Program-made: the position numbers and the translations under genes
The notes under the pieces: generated by a model
What the model saw: the letters and a program-made list of their open reading frames with translations, nothing else
Database searches by the model: none
Told to the model about the DNA's origin: nothing
Assembly: GCA_934155185.1 (NCBI GenBank)
Contig: CAKPGT010000003.1
Location: 1 to 64,000 of the forward strand
Direction: 5' to 3'
Source: an uncultured Bacilli bacterium
GTDB lineage: Bacteria; Bacillota_I; Bacilli_A; RF39; UBA660
DNA length: 64,000 nt
Shown here: positions 25,874-34,794 of the stretch, piece after piece
Layout: each line of letters opens with the position of its first letter
How positions within the stretch are numbered: position 1 is the stretch's first letter

Positions 25874-25896
25874 AAGCTCTTACATGAGCTTTTTTA
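25874..25896 (+). terminator. Terminator after LysM paralogue 2
   Basis: AAGCTC (25874-25879) / GAGCTT (25886-25891) then a T-run. Confidence 0.75.
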
Positions 25897-25913
25897 TTTG
25901 TTACAAAAATTTT

Positions 25914-25943
25914 TTGTACTATTTGTTAATTTTGTGTTATAAT
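25914..25943 (+). promoter_or_regulatory. Sigma-A-type extended -10 promoter for typA
   Basis: TTGTAC (25914-25919), 18-nt spacer, TGT-TATAAT (25935-25943). Confidence 0.55.
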
Positions 25944-25974
25944 TACTAGCGTGTAAAAAAAGAAGGTGTTAAAT

Positions 25975-27789
25975 ATGCAAATAAGAAACGTTGCTATAAT
26001 TGCTCACGTTGACCATGGTAAAACAACTCTTGTAAACCAATTATTAGAGCAGTCTGATACTCTAAGAGAAAATCAACATATACAAGATAGAGCTATGGAC
26101 TCAAATGATATAGAAAGAGAAAGAGGAATAACAATATTAGCTAAAACAACTGCTATTAATTATAAGGGATGCCGCATAAACATTTTAGATACTCCAGGTC
26201 ATGCTGACTTTGGTGGTGAAGTTGAAAGAATTATGCACATGGTTGATGGTGTTTTACTTGTTGTAGATGCTTATGAAGGCACTATGCCACAAACCAGATT
26301 CGTACTTAAAAAAGCATTAGAAGCAGGTGTAAAACCAATTGTTGCAATAAATAAAGTGGATAAACCATCAACTAGAATACCAGAAGTGTTAGATGAAGTT
26401 TTAGAATTATTTATAGAACTAGGTGCTAATGATGAACAATTGGAGTTCCCAGTTGTATATGTATCAGCACTTGAGGGAACATCTAGCTTAGATGCTGATT
26501 TATCTACTCAAAAACATACTATGGCCCCTGTACTTGATATGATAATTGATAATATTCCAGCTCCAGATATGGATAATTCATCTCCTTTACAATTTCAGCC
26601 AGCATTATTAGATTATAATGACTATGTTGGAAGAATTGGTATAGGACGTGTTGCACGTGGTAAAGTAAAGGTTAATGAAAACGTATCATGTGTTAGATTA
26701 GATGGTACTATAAAACAGTTTAGGGTGCAAAAGTTATTTGGTTTCTTAGGACTTAAAAGAATAGAAATAGATGAAGCACATGCTGGTGAAATAGTTGCAA
26801 TAGCAGGTCTTCCTGACATATCAGTAGGTGAGACAGTATGTACTGCTGGAAAAGAAGAGGCACTACCAATTTTAAGAATTGATGAGCCAACTCTTCAAAT
26901 GACTTTTGGAGTTAACAATTCTCCTTTTGCAGGACGTGAAGGCAAATTTGTAACAGCAAGAAAACTAGAAGAAAGATTAATGAAAGAAACCCAAAGGGAC
27001 GTATCTTTAAGAGTAAGACCGAATGATACAGAAAGCTGGATAGTATCTGGAAGAGGAGAACTTCACTTATCAATATTAATTGAAAATATGAGAAGAGAAG
27101 GTTATGAGCTTCAAGTATCTAAGCCAGAAGTAATTATAAAGGAAATAGATGGTGTTAAGTGTGAACCATATGAGGAATTACAATTAGAAGTTCCAGAAGA
27201 AAACGTAGGGCCTGTAATAGAGGCATTAGGAACACGTGGTGCAATTATGAACAACATGCATAATGTTCAAAACTTAGTCAGATTGAATTATATAATACCA
27301 TCTAGAGGATTAATTGGATTTATGACTGATTTTATGACTATTACTAAGGGTTATGGTATAATCAATCATACATTTAAGGAATATATGCCACTTGCAGATG
27401 CTGTAGTAGGTGAAAGAAAACTAGGTGTACTAGTTTCTATGGAAAATGGTAAAGCATCAGCATATGGATTAGGTCAGCTAGAGGACCGTGGGGTTATGTT
27501 TATTGAACCGGGTATTGAAGTATATGAGGGTATGATTGTAGGAGAAAATAACAGGGAAAATGATTTGGCAGTTAACGTTGTAAAACAAAAACAGCAAACC
27601 AATACAAGAAGTGCTGGAAAAGATCATACGGTAGTACTTAAAAGACCTAGAAAATTATCTTTGGAAGTATGCTTAGATTACATAAATTCAGATGAACTAG
27701 TAGAAGTAACACCTCTTAACTTTAGAATGAGAAAAAGAATTTTAAATACTGAGGAAAGAAAGAAATTTGATGCAAGAAAAAATAGTTAG
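25975..27789 (+). CDS. typA: Ribosome-associated GTPase TypA/BipA
   Basis: This ~604-residue translational GTPase of the EF-G superfamily acts in ribosome assembly and stress adaptation. G1 is AHVDHGKT, switch/G2 ERGITI, G3 DTPGHADF, G4 NKVD and G5 SALEGT. Domains II, III and V follow, and then the BipA-specific C-terminus with RGLIGFMTDFMTITKG. Length and layout match the family. The start is ATG 25975 with AGAAGG upstream (an in-frame GTG at 25966 overlaps that site). It has its own promoter and terminator. Confidence 0.96.
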   Translation: MQIRNVAIIAHVDHGKTTLVNQLLEQSDTLRENQHIQDRAMDSNDIERERGITILAKTTAINYKGCRINILDTPGHADFGGEVERIMHMVDGVLLVVDAYEGTMPQTRFVLKKALEAGVKPIVAINKVDKPSTRIPEVLDEVLELFIELGANDEQLEFPVVYVSALEGTSSLDADLSTQKHTMAPVLDMIIDNIPAPDMDNSSPLQFQPALLDYNDYVGRIGIGRVARGKVKVNENVSCVRLDGTIKQFRVQKLFGFLGLKRIEIDEAHAGEIVAIAGLPDISVGETVCTAGKEEALPILRIDEPTLQMTFGVNNSPFAGREGKFVTARKLEERLMKETQRDVSLRVRPNDTESWIVSGRGELHLSILIENMRREGYELQVSKPEVIIKEIDGVKCEPYEELQLEVPEENVGPVIEALGTRGAIMNNMHNVQNLVRLNYIIPSRGLIGFMTDFMTITKGYGIINHTFKEYMPLADAVVGERKLGVLVSMENGKASAYGLGQLEDRGVMFIEPGIEVYEGMIVGENNRENDLAVNVVKQKQQTNTRSAGKDHTVVLKRPRKLSLEVCLDYINSDELVEVTPLNFRMRKRILNTEERKKFDARKNS

Positions 27790-27807
27790 GTTAGCTAACT
27801 ATTTTTT
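27781..27807 (+). terminator. typA terminator overlapping the stop codon
   Basis: AATAGTTAG (27781-27789) / CTAACTATT (27795-27803) then T-run. Confidence 0.8.
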
Positions 27808-27829
27808 AACATATTTATATAGGTAAAAG

Positions 27830-27862
27830 ATAAGATTAGAATTTTTCCTAATCTTATTTTTT
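27830..27862. terminator. Bidirectional terminator between typA and rnjA
   Basis: ATAAGATTAG (27830-27839) pairs with CTAATCTTAT (27848-27857). There is a T-run to the right and A-rich sequence to the left, so it can serve rnjA on the minus strand too. Confidence 0.7.
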
Positions 27863-29533
27863 AATATCTAATATTACTGGCATAATAATTGGTCTTCTAC
27901 CTGTTTTTTCAAATATAAACGTAATTAAATCAGCAATTATTTGGCCTTTAAGTTCATTATAGTTAACTGTTTTCTTTGTTAATTCTTTATTAATGGTGCT
28001 TGTTGCAACACCTTCAATTTTACCTAATAGTTCTTCGTTTTCATTAACTAAAATGAATCCTCTAGTTATTATATTTACTCTTCCAAGTAATTTATGAGTG
28101 CTCATGTTAATATTACATATAGCAACTAAAATACCATCATTTGCCATTATTTTACGATCTCTTATAACAACGTTTCCTATATCGCCAATTCTATTACCAT
28201 CAACATATATATCATCAGCACCAACATTACCAGCTTTTCTTATTTCTTTTTCATTTATAGCTAAAACATCACCATTTTGAAGTAAGAAAGTTTTTTCTCT
28301 AGGAATTCCACAGTCAATAGCAATATCTTGATGTCTTTTAAGCATTCTATATTCACCATGTATTGGCATGAAATATTCTGGTTCTATTAGCCTAATCATA
28401 AGTTTTAATTCTTCTTCGTTACCATGTCCTGATGTATGAATTTCATTTTCAGGGTTATTAACAAATACTTCAACACCTTGAAGGTATAGTGCATTTATTG
28501 TTTTTGCAACCGAGGCACTATTTCCAGGTATAGGATTTGATGAGAATATTACGGTGTCATTAGGTCTTAACTTAATTTGCTTATGTGTTCCGTTAGCTAT
28601 CCTAGATAGGGCAGCTAGTGGCTCTCCTTGAGATCCTGTACATAAAAGGCAAACTTCTTCAGCGGGAAGAGTATTTGCAACATCAGGTGTTATAAATATT
28701 TTATCATCTTTTATATATCCACCTTCTATAGATATTTCTATATTATTTTCCATACTTCGACCAAATAACGCTATTTTTCTGTTATTCTTTTTGCATGTTT
28801 CAACAATGTGTTTTAATCTATATATATTAGAAGCAAATGTTGCAATAATAATTCTTCCCTTAGTCTTTTCAAATATTTCTTGTAATTCTTCTTCTACCTT
28901 AGATTCGCTCATCGAAAATCCAGGAGACAAAGCATTAGTTGATTCACTCATTAAAAGTCTTACTCCACCTTTTCCAGTATCAGACATTTTATGAATGTTA
29001 CTCATAGGTCCAATAGGTGTTAAGTCAAACTTAAAGTCACCAGTTTCAACAATTTTACCATATGGAGTTGAAATAATAATTCCATGTGAATCAGGAATAG
29101 AGTGAGTAGTTGCAAAAAATTCAACCGTTAAATGTTTAAATTTAACAACGGTATCCTCATTATATACCTTTAAATTATCATAACTAATGTTTCTGTCTAT
29201 TAGTTTTCTTTTTATTAACCCGCAAGCTTGATTTGGTGCATAAATAGCAGGAACATTAACAGTTTGCAAAAGAAAAGTAATTCCTCCAATATGATCCTCG
29301 TGTCCATGGGTAATAAATAAAGCTTTAATTTTGTCTTCATTCTTTTTTAAAAAAGTAAAATCAGGTATAACATAATCAATTCCCATTAAATCATCTTTAG
29401 GAAACATTACACCAGCGTCGATAATAACAATTTCATCATCATGCATAACACAGTACATGTTTTTTCCAACTTCGCCTAATCCCCCGAGAGAAAATACTAG
29501 TGTTTCTGCTTGATTTTCATTTAAAATTTTCAT
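27854..29533 (-). CDS. rnjA: Ribonuclease J1
   Basis: This 559-residue beta-CASP metallo-beta-lactamase ribonuclease has 5'-3' exo- and endonuclease activity in mRNA decay and rRNA maturation. The zinc site is intact (THGHEDHIGG, about residue 75), followed by TTHSIPDSHG, GDFKFD, the beta-CASP SMENNIEIS region and HTSGHGNEEEL with the later HGEYRML. A dimerisation C-terminal domain ends the protein. Transcribed alone on the minus strand, it has AAAGGAG upstream of the ATG. It is the likely catalytic partner of the degenerate paralogue at 22318-23964. Confidence 0.95.
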   Translation of the reverse strand: MKILNENQAETLVFSLGGLGEVGKNMYCVMHDDEIVIIDAGVMFPKDDLMGIDYVIPDFTFLKKNEDKIKALFITHGHEDHIGGITFLLQTVNVPAIYAPNQACGLIKRKLIDRNISYDNLKVYNEDTVVKFKHLTVEFFATTHSIPDSHGIIISTPYGKIVETGDFKFDLTPIGPMSNIHKMSDTGKGGVRLLMSESTNALSPGFSMSESKVEEELQEIFEKTKGRIIIATFASNIYRLKHIVETCKKNNRKIALFGRSMENNIEISIEGGYIKDDKIFITPDVANTLPAEEVCLLCTGSQGEPLAALSRIANGTHKQIKLRPNDTVIFSSNPIPGNSASVAKTINALYLQGVEVFVNNPENEIHTSGHGNEEELKLMIRLIEPEYFMPIHGEYRMLKRHQDIAIDCGIPREKTFLLQNGDVLAINEKEIRKAGNVGADDIYVDGNRIGDIGNVVIRDRKIMANDGILVAICNINMSTHKLLGRVNIITRGFILVNENEELLGKIEGVATSTINKELTKKTVNYNELKGQIIADLITFIFEKTGRRPIIMPVILDIKK

Positions 29534-29601
29534 TTATAAAATATAAACTCCTTTCTTATTTATTAGTCAAAAAGAATTAACAGGAAAATTATACTATTTT
29601 T

Positions 29602-29630
29602 TTTACAATTTGTCTATTGTTTGTTATAAT
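29602..29630 (+). promoter_or_regulatory. Promoter of first unknown paralogue
   Basis: TTTACA (29602-29607), 17-nt spacer, TATAAT (29625-29630, with a second TATAAT at 29631). The downstream CTTAAATATTCTTAA motif recurs before the second paralogue. Confidence 0.5.
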
Positions 29631-29664
29631 TATAATGCTTAAATATTCTTAAATGGGGTGCGCT

Positions 29665-30711
29665 ATGAGGTATAGTGAATTATTGGTAAAACTTTATGAT
29701 GTGGTATTAAAACTTAAAAAACAAAATAAAGAAGATTATGTTCCATCAGATTTATTTTGTAGTATGAAAGACGTACTTTATTTAGAATACGTACTTGAAC
29801 CATATTATAGCAGAGAAAATGAGTTAAACGATTTTGAATCGCAGTGTTTCAAAGAACTAATAGAACTACACAGTAAGGCTAAGGCAAAGTTAGAAAAAAG
29901 TTATGTGAATGCTTACTTTAATGGAGAAGTAAAAAGAATATTTTTAAGACAATATAAGGACACATCTGACTATTTAGCAATAGGTTTTATAACTGAGATT
30001 GGTGATGATCTTTTTAGTTCGGATTTTACAAAATTATTTAATCAAAATATAAGAAATGTCTATGAAGAAAGACCAGATATTTTAAGCAAACTTGAAGTTT
30101 TTTCGTATAAATATAGGGAACTAAGTATTTCATGGATAAATATTGGTATGATATTTAAAGGGTTACTTAAGGAGATGGAACTTCTTTCTAAACTATATAG
30201 AAAAAATAGTATGGGTGGACTTAAGATATATAGTTTTTGTAATTCACTACTATCAAATAATGATGTAAATTTAAGACTTGTAAGACAAATAATGCCAGTT
30301 GATAGTGGTTTTTCTTTTACAACTAACTTAACAGATTTATTTTTAAAACTTGAAGATAGTTATGACTTCTTTTCAGAGAAATACATGCCGCTATTTTTAA
30401 ACATAAATAGTAAGTATGGCGCTATAGATTTAGTAATTATGAATAAGGTATTTGAGGAATCTTGCATATTGGGTTTAATTTTAAATAAACTTACTGATAA
30501 GGAATTTTTAAATAGTATAATGAAAGAAGATGGCTCTTTAAATTTTGATAAAATAAGTAGTATGATAAATATAATTATGGATAAAGGCGTAAAAGATTTA
30601 AGAGAAAAACACAAAATAAAAGATATGTATAATTATTATAAAATGGCAGATGACATTTTTGAAAAGTTTAAAGAAGGTAACTTAAAAAGTGAGGGTAAAA
30701 ATAAAAAGTAA
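29665..30711 (+). CDS. Unknown cytoplasmic helical protein, paralogue 1
   Basis: This is a ~348-residue protein I do not recognise, predicted largely alpha-helical, without signal peptide, membrane helix or obvious catalytic motif. The start is taken at ATG 29665 (MRYSELL), just after GGGGTGC, because the neighbouring paralogue has the same arrangement; an in-frame ATG at 29653 lies within the ribosome binding site. Conserved between the two copies are KLYDV.LKLKKQN, FLR.YK..SDY.A..FITE.GD, DFTKLFN.NIR and FSEKYMPLF. It precedes ftsY, but no link to protein targeting is evident. Confidence 0.6.
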   Translation: MRYSELLVKLYDVVLKLKKQNKEDYVPSDLFCSMKDVLYLEYVLEPYYSRENELNDFESQCFKELIELHSKAKAKLEKSYVNAYFNGEVKRIFLRQYKDTSDYLAIGFITEIGDDLFSSDFTKLFNQNIRNVYEERPDILSKLEVFSYKYRELSISWINIGMIFKGLLKEMELLSKLYRKNSMGGLKIYSFCNSLLSNNDVNLRLVRQIMPVDSGFSFTTNLTDLFLKLEDSYDFFSEKYMPLFLNINSKYGAIDLVIMNKVFEESCILGLILNKLTDKEFLNSIMKEDGSLNFDKISSMINIIMDKGVKDLREKHKIKDMYNYYKMADDIFEKFKEGNLKSEGKNKK

Positions 30712-30720
30712 AGAAGAAAC

Positions 30721-30748
30721 TTTACCTATAATGTGTTATAATTATAAT
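30721..30748 (+). promoter_or_regulatory. Promoter of second unknown paralogue
   Basis: TTTACC (30721-30726), 16-nt spacer, TATAAT (30743-30748). A palindrome ACTTAAA...TTTAAGT immediately follows and is shared in weaker form with paralogue 1, a possible operator. Confidence 0.45.
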
Positions 30749-30783
30749 ACTTAAATATTTTTAAGTGTGTGTGGGGGTGCATT

Positions 30784-31824
30784 ATGAGATATAGTGAGCT
30801 ATTACTAAAACTTTATGATGTGAGTTTAAAATTAAAAAAGCAAAATGATCAAGATTATATACCACAAGGTTTATTTTTAGAACTAAAGAATTTACTTTAT
30901 CTAGAAAATATGTGTGATTTATATTATAGTAGAATAAGAGAATTAAATAGTTTTAAAATGCAAATTTTTAAAAAGTTAGCACATGAAGATGGTAAGACAA
31001 GAAGAAAATTTATAGAAGATTACAAAAGGGTATATGATAGTGGTGCAATAAAAGACGTGTTTTTAAGGGATTATAAAAGCATATCTGATTATGTAGCGGT
31101 AGCTTTTATAACTGAATTAGGTGATTTGCTGTTAAACGCTGATTTTACAAAATTATTTAATAACAATATAAGAAGTGTTTATGCAGAGTCCCCAGATATT
31201 TTAAGTTGCTTTAGAATTTTTTCATTTAATTATAGGAACTTGGGTGTTAAAAATGAAAATATTGGAAAAACATTTAAGAACTTACTTAAGGAATTTGAAA
31301 TTCTCTCTAAAACAGGTAAGGTAAATGGTTTTGGTGGAGTAAAATTATATGATTTTTGCAATAAAATGTTAATGGCTAATAATGAGGTTTTAGATATTGT
31401 AAATAGAGGTATGAATATTAAAGAGAAACCAGATAATATGATAAATTTATCAGATATATTTTTAAAGGTAGAAAATAGCGATAACTATTTTTCTGATAAA
31501 TATATGCCATTATTTGTTGATATAACTAGTAGGAATTCTTTTCTTGAATCAATTGTGCAAGATAAAGAAATTAAAAACGCACTTGTAATAGCATTATTTT
31601 TAGTGAAATTAAAAGATGAAGATTTTTTAAAAAGCATTACAACTGAAGATAATCATCTAAATCTTGATAAGGCATGTAAAATAATAAGTACACTTAAAAG
31701 TAAAGGTGTTCTAAAAGAACCTTTATATTATAGTCCACATGAATTTTCTAATTATTATAAAATAGTTAATGATACTTTTGAGGAAAGTAAAAAATGGACA
31801 GAAAAGTATAAGAAAATGAATTAA
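30784..31824 (+). CDS. Unknown cytoplasmic helical protein, paralogue 2
   Basis: This ~346-residue tandem relative of the preceding gene has the same opening (MRYSELLLKLYDVSLKLKKQN) and similar length and order of conserved blocks (SDYVAVAFITELGD, DFTKLFNNNIR, FSDKYMPLF). The GTG at 30769 is in frame, but the GGGGGTGC at ~30773 fits ATG 30784. The stop lies 19 bases before ftsY, so this copy may be co-transcribed with ftsY, ylxM and the following genes. Function unknown. Divergence outside the shared blocks suggests an old duplication. Confidence 0.6.
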   Translation: MRYSELLLKLYDVSLKLKKQNDQDYIPQGLFLELKNLLYLENMCDLYYSRIRELNSFKMQIFKKLAHEDGKTRRKFIEDYKRVYDSGAIKDVFLRDYKSISDYVAVAFITELGDLLLNADFTKLFNNNIRSVYAESPDILSCFRIFSFNYRNLGVKNENIGKTFKNLLKEFEILSKTGKVNGFGGVKLYDFCNKMLMANNEVLDIVNRGMNIKEKPDNMINLSDIFLKVENSDNYFSDKYMPLFVDITSRNSFLESIVQDKEIKNALVIALFLVKLKDEDFLKSITTEDNHLNLDKACKIISTLKSKGVLKEPLYYSPHEFSNYYKIVNDTFEESKKWTEKYKKMN

Positions 31825-31843
31825 AAGTGCAAGGAGGATACAT

Positions 31844-32815
31844 ATGGGATTATTTGATAAAATAAAAAATGTTTTTAAAAAAGAAGATAAAAGTGTAAGT
31901 ACATATGAAAAGGGTTTATCTAAAACAAGAAAAAGCTTTGTAAACAAATTAGCTAGTCTTTCAAAAGAGTATGATGAAATAAATGAAAATTACTTTGAAG
32001 AATTAGAAGAACTACTTATTAATGCTGATATAGGAGTTAATACCGTAATGGAATTTATGGATAAGCTCCAAAAAAGAGTAAGCAAAGAAAAAATTACAGA
32101 TCCATCTATGCTAACTGAAATAATAGTAGATGAATTATTTATAATATACGTAAATGATGATATATTAACTAACAAAATAAATTATAATAATGATGGGCCT
32201 ACAGTGTTATTATTTGTTGGTGTAAATGGAGTTGGCAAGACAACTACCATAGCAAAATTAGCATCTAAATTTAAGAAAGACAAGAAAAAAGTATTATTAG
32301 TTGCGGCAGATACATTTAGAGCAGGAGCAAGAGAGCAACTAATAACATGGGGTAAAAAAGTAGGATGTGATGTGGTAAGTGATGATACTACAAATGATCC
32401 TGCAAGTGTTGTATATCAAGGATTAGAAAAAGCAGTAAAAGAAAAATACGATCTAGTATTAATTGATACAGCAGGTAGATTGCAAAATAAGGTTAATCTT
32501 ATGAAAGAGCTTGAAAAAATAAATAATGTTGCAAGTAAGATAGTGCCAAATGCACCCCATGAAACATTCTTAGTAATAGATGCAACAACTGGACAAAATG
32601 GAATTAGTCAGGCCAAATCATTTAAAGAAATAACAAATTTAACAGGTATAATATTAACTAAACTAGATGGCACTGCAAAAGGTGGTATAGTTTTAGCTAT
32701 TAAAGAAGAAGTTAAAGTACCTGTAAGATATATAGGTTTAGGTGAAAAAGAAGAAGATTTACAAGATTTTGATATAGAAAAATATATATACGGATTATTT
32801 AAGGACATGATGTAA
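31844..32815 (+). CDS. ftsY: Signal recognition particle receptor FtsY
   Basis: This 323-residue SRP GTPase receptor docks ribosome-nascent-chain-SRP complexes to the membrane. N domain: about residues 30-110. G domain: [31 protein letters not shown] and [10 protein letters not shown]. There is no long acidic A domain, as is normal in Firmicutes, and the N-terminus [13 protein letters not shown] is a short amphipathic anchor. GGAGG precedes the ATG. The ylxM start follows the stop with no gap, so the two are coupled; ffh lies 0.6 kb further. Confidence 0.95.
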   Translation: MGLFDKIKNVFKKEDKSVSTYEKGLSKTRKSFVNKLASLSKEYDEINENYFEELEELLINADIGVNTVMEFMDKLQKRVSKEKITDPSMLTEIIVDELFIIYVNDDILTNKINYNNDGPTVLLFVGVNGVGKTTTIAKLASKFKKDKKKVLLVAADTFRAGAREQLITWGKKVGCDVVSDDTTNDPASVVYQGLEKAVKEKYDLVLIDTAGRLQNKVNLMKELEKINNVASKIVPNAPHETFLVIDATTGQNGISQAKSFKEITNLTGIILTKLDGTAKGGIVLAIKEEVKVPVRYIGLGEKEEDLQDFDIEKYIYGLFKDMM

Positions 32816-33112
32816 ATGGATGAAAGAGAGTATTTGATAATCTTATATGATTATTATGGAGAACTATTAAATGAAGATAATAAAACCTATTTTGAAGATT
32901 ATTATTTTGATAATTTATCTTTAGGAGAGATAGCTGAAAACAATAGTATTAGTCGTAATGCTGTCCATAAGCATATAAAAAGTACTGAGACAAAATTAAG
33001 ATTTTATGAAGAAAAGTTAGGATTATATGATAGGGATATGCGAATAAAACGTAAATTAAAAAGCATAAAAGATGAAAAAATATGTAAAATATTAGAAGAA
33101 TTTTTAAAATAG
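32816..33112 (+). CDS. ylxM: YlxM-family SRP-associated protein
   Basis: This 98-residue protein has a sigma-70 region-4-like HTH (LSLGEIAENNSISRNAVHKHI) and a basic tail. YlxM/p13 proteins lie beside ffh or ftsY in Firmicutes and modulate SRP. The ATG follows the ftsY stop directly (TAAATG), which is typical of this gene pair. Length and family motif fit. Confidence 0.88.
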   Translation: MDEREYLIILYDYYGELLNEDNKTYFEDYYFDNLSLGEIAENNSISRNAVHKHIKSTETKLRFYEEKLGLYDRDMRIKRKLKSIKDEKICKILEEFLK

Positions 33113-33177
33113 TGTTTGATTTTTGAAAAAAGATGGTATAATATTACTGAATAGAATAAATAAAAGGAGTTTGTGAT

Positions 33178-33399
33178 ATGGCAACTAGTAAAAGTAAGAC
33201 TAAAAAAGAAACTAATAAAAGCGCTAATCCAGTAGGAAGACCAAGAAAGAAATATGGTGCTGAAACATTAATGGATAACAAAAAAAGTTTTAAAGTAGAC
33301 AATAATAATATTGTATTTGATAAGTATGGTGATGCTCTAATATTAATGGCAGTAATACTTATTATAGCATGTTTAGTTTTATACTTTGCAGTTAAGTAA
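33178..33399 (+). CDS. Small membrane protein with AT-hook-like N-terminus
   Basis: This 73-residue protein has a Lys/Ser-rich N-terminus containing NPVGRPRKKYG, an AT-hook-like core (GRP flanked by basics). A short polar stretch and one C-terminal membrane helix (ALILMAVILIIACLVLYFAV) follow. AAAGGAG precedes the ATG, and a terminator follows. Such a tail-anchored basic protein could tie DNA or RNA to the membrane, but that is speculation. I do not recognise the family. Confidence 0.6.
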   Translation: MATSKSKTKKETNKSANPVGRPRKKYGAETLMDNKKSFKVDNNNIVFDKYGDALILMAVILIIACLVLYFAVK

Positions 33400-33410
33400 T
33401 TGTTTGAATG

Positions 33411-33437
33411 AACTGGACTTAGGTCTGGTTTTTTTGT
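33411..33437 (+). terminator. Terminator
   Basis: AACTGGAC (33411-33418) / GTCTGGTT (33423-33430, two G-T pairs) and a T-run. Confidence 0.65.
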
Positions 33438-33459
33438 ATAATTAATTATGGTGATAAAA

Positions 33460-34767
33460 ATGTTTGAAAGTTTAACTGAAAAGATAGAAAAAGCAGTAAA
33501 TAAACTAAAGGGTAATGGGGTTATAACTGAAGATAATATAACAGATGCTATGCGTGATGTAAGGCTTGCCTTGCTTGAGGCAGATGTTAACTATAAAGTA
33601 GTAAAAGAATTTACAAATAAAGTAAAAGAAAAAGCTTTAGGAGAAGAAGTTAAAAAATCTTTAAAGCCAGGTGAGGTATTTTTAAAAATATTAAAAGATG
33701 AGCTTCTGACTTTATTAGGTGAAGGCAAAACAGAGCTTGATTTATCTAATAATCCATCAGTAATTATGCTAGTTGGACTTCAAGGTTCTGGTAAGACAAC
33801 TACTATAGGAAAATTAGCTAATTTATTAAGAAAGAAAAAAAGTAAGAAGCCTCTTCTTATTGCTTGTGATGTGTATCGTCCAGCAGCAATTGATCAATTA
33901 AAGCAGTTAGGTCGTGAACTTAATATAGAGGTTTATGATGAAGGGCAAGGTAATGCGGTTAAAATAGCACAAAATGGTATTTCTTATGCCAAAGAAAATG
34001 GTTACGATTTAGTATTAATTGATACGGCAGGTAGATTGCATGTTGATGAAAAATTAATGAATGAATTAAAGGATATTAATGAGACAGTAAATCCTAATGA
34101 AATATTACTAGTAATAGATTCTATGATGGGACAAGATGCAATAAATGTTATAAATGGTTTTAATGATGCACTTCCTTTAACTGGTACTATATTAACTAAG
34201 ATGGATGGTGATACCAAAGGTGGTGTTGCTTTATCTGCAAGGCATTTAACTGGTGTTCCAATTAAGTTTATTGGAGTATCTGAAAAACTAGATGGTATAG
34301 ATGAATTTAATCCAGATAGAATGGTATCTAGAATACTTGGTAATGGTGATATAATGTCAATAATAGAAAAAGCAGAATCTGTTATTGATGAAAAAGAAGC
34401 GCTAAGTACTGTTAAGAAAATACAGGCTGGTAAGATGGATCTTGAAGATTTTTTATCACAGTTAAAACAAATTAAAAAATTAGGCCCACTTGAAAACTTG
34501 CTTAAGCTTTTACCAGGAGCTAGAAAAATGGGCCTTAATAATATAAGTATAGATCAAAAACAGTTTAGTAAGATAGAAGCTATAATACAGTCTATGACAC
34601 CTAAGGAAAGAAGAAATCCATCTATTATAAAAGCATCAAGAAAGCAAAGAATAGCTAAAGGTTCTGCATCTACTGTTCAAGATGTAAATAAATTACTAAA
34701 TCAGTTTGAGCAGATGCAAAAAATGATGAAAATGATGAAAAATGGAAATTTTAAAATGCCATTTTAA
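33460..34767 (+). CDS. ffh: Signal recognition particle protein Ffh (SRP54)
   Basis: This ~435-residue GTPase binds signal peptides and 4.5S RNA. The NG domain has GLQGSGKTTTIGKLA, DVYRPAAIDQL, DTAGRL and TKMDGDTKGG. The Met-rich M domain covers about 300-435 with the RNA-binding helix MTPKERRNPSIIKASRKQRIAKGS. I chose ATG 33460 (MFESLTEKIEKAV), which matches family N-termini and has GGTGAT seven bases upstream; an in-frame ATG at 33448 overlaps that site. The linked ftsY-ylxM-ffh genes are the core of co-translational targeting. Confidence 0.95.
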   Translation: MFESLTEKIEKAVNKLKGNGVITEDNITDAMRDVRLALLEADVNYKVVKEFTNKVKEKALGEEVKKSLKPGEVFLKILKDELLTLLGEGKTELDLSNNPSVIMLVGLQGSGKTTTIGKLANLLRKKKSKKPLLIACDVYRPAAIDQLKQLGRELNIEVYDEGQGNAVKIAQNGISYAKENGYDLVLIDTAGRLHVDEKLMNELKDINETVNPNEILLVIDSMMGQDAINVINGFNDALPLTGTILTKMDGDTKGGVALSARHLTGVPIKFIGVSEKLDGIDEFNPDRMVSRILGNGDIMSIIEKAESVIDEKEALSTVKKIQAGKMDLEDFLSQLKQIKKLGPLENLLKLLPGARKMGLNNISIDQKQFSKIEAIIQSMTPKERRNPSIIKASRKQRIAKGSASTVQDVNKLLNQFEQMQKMMKMMKNGNFKMPF

Positions 34768-34794
34768 TACTTACTATCTTATGTGGAGGAAAAA

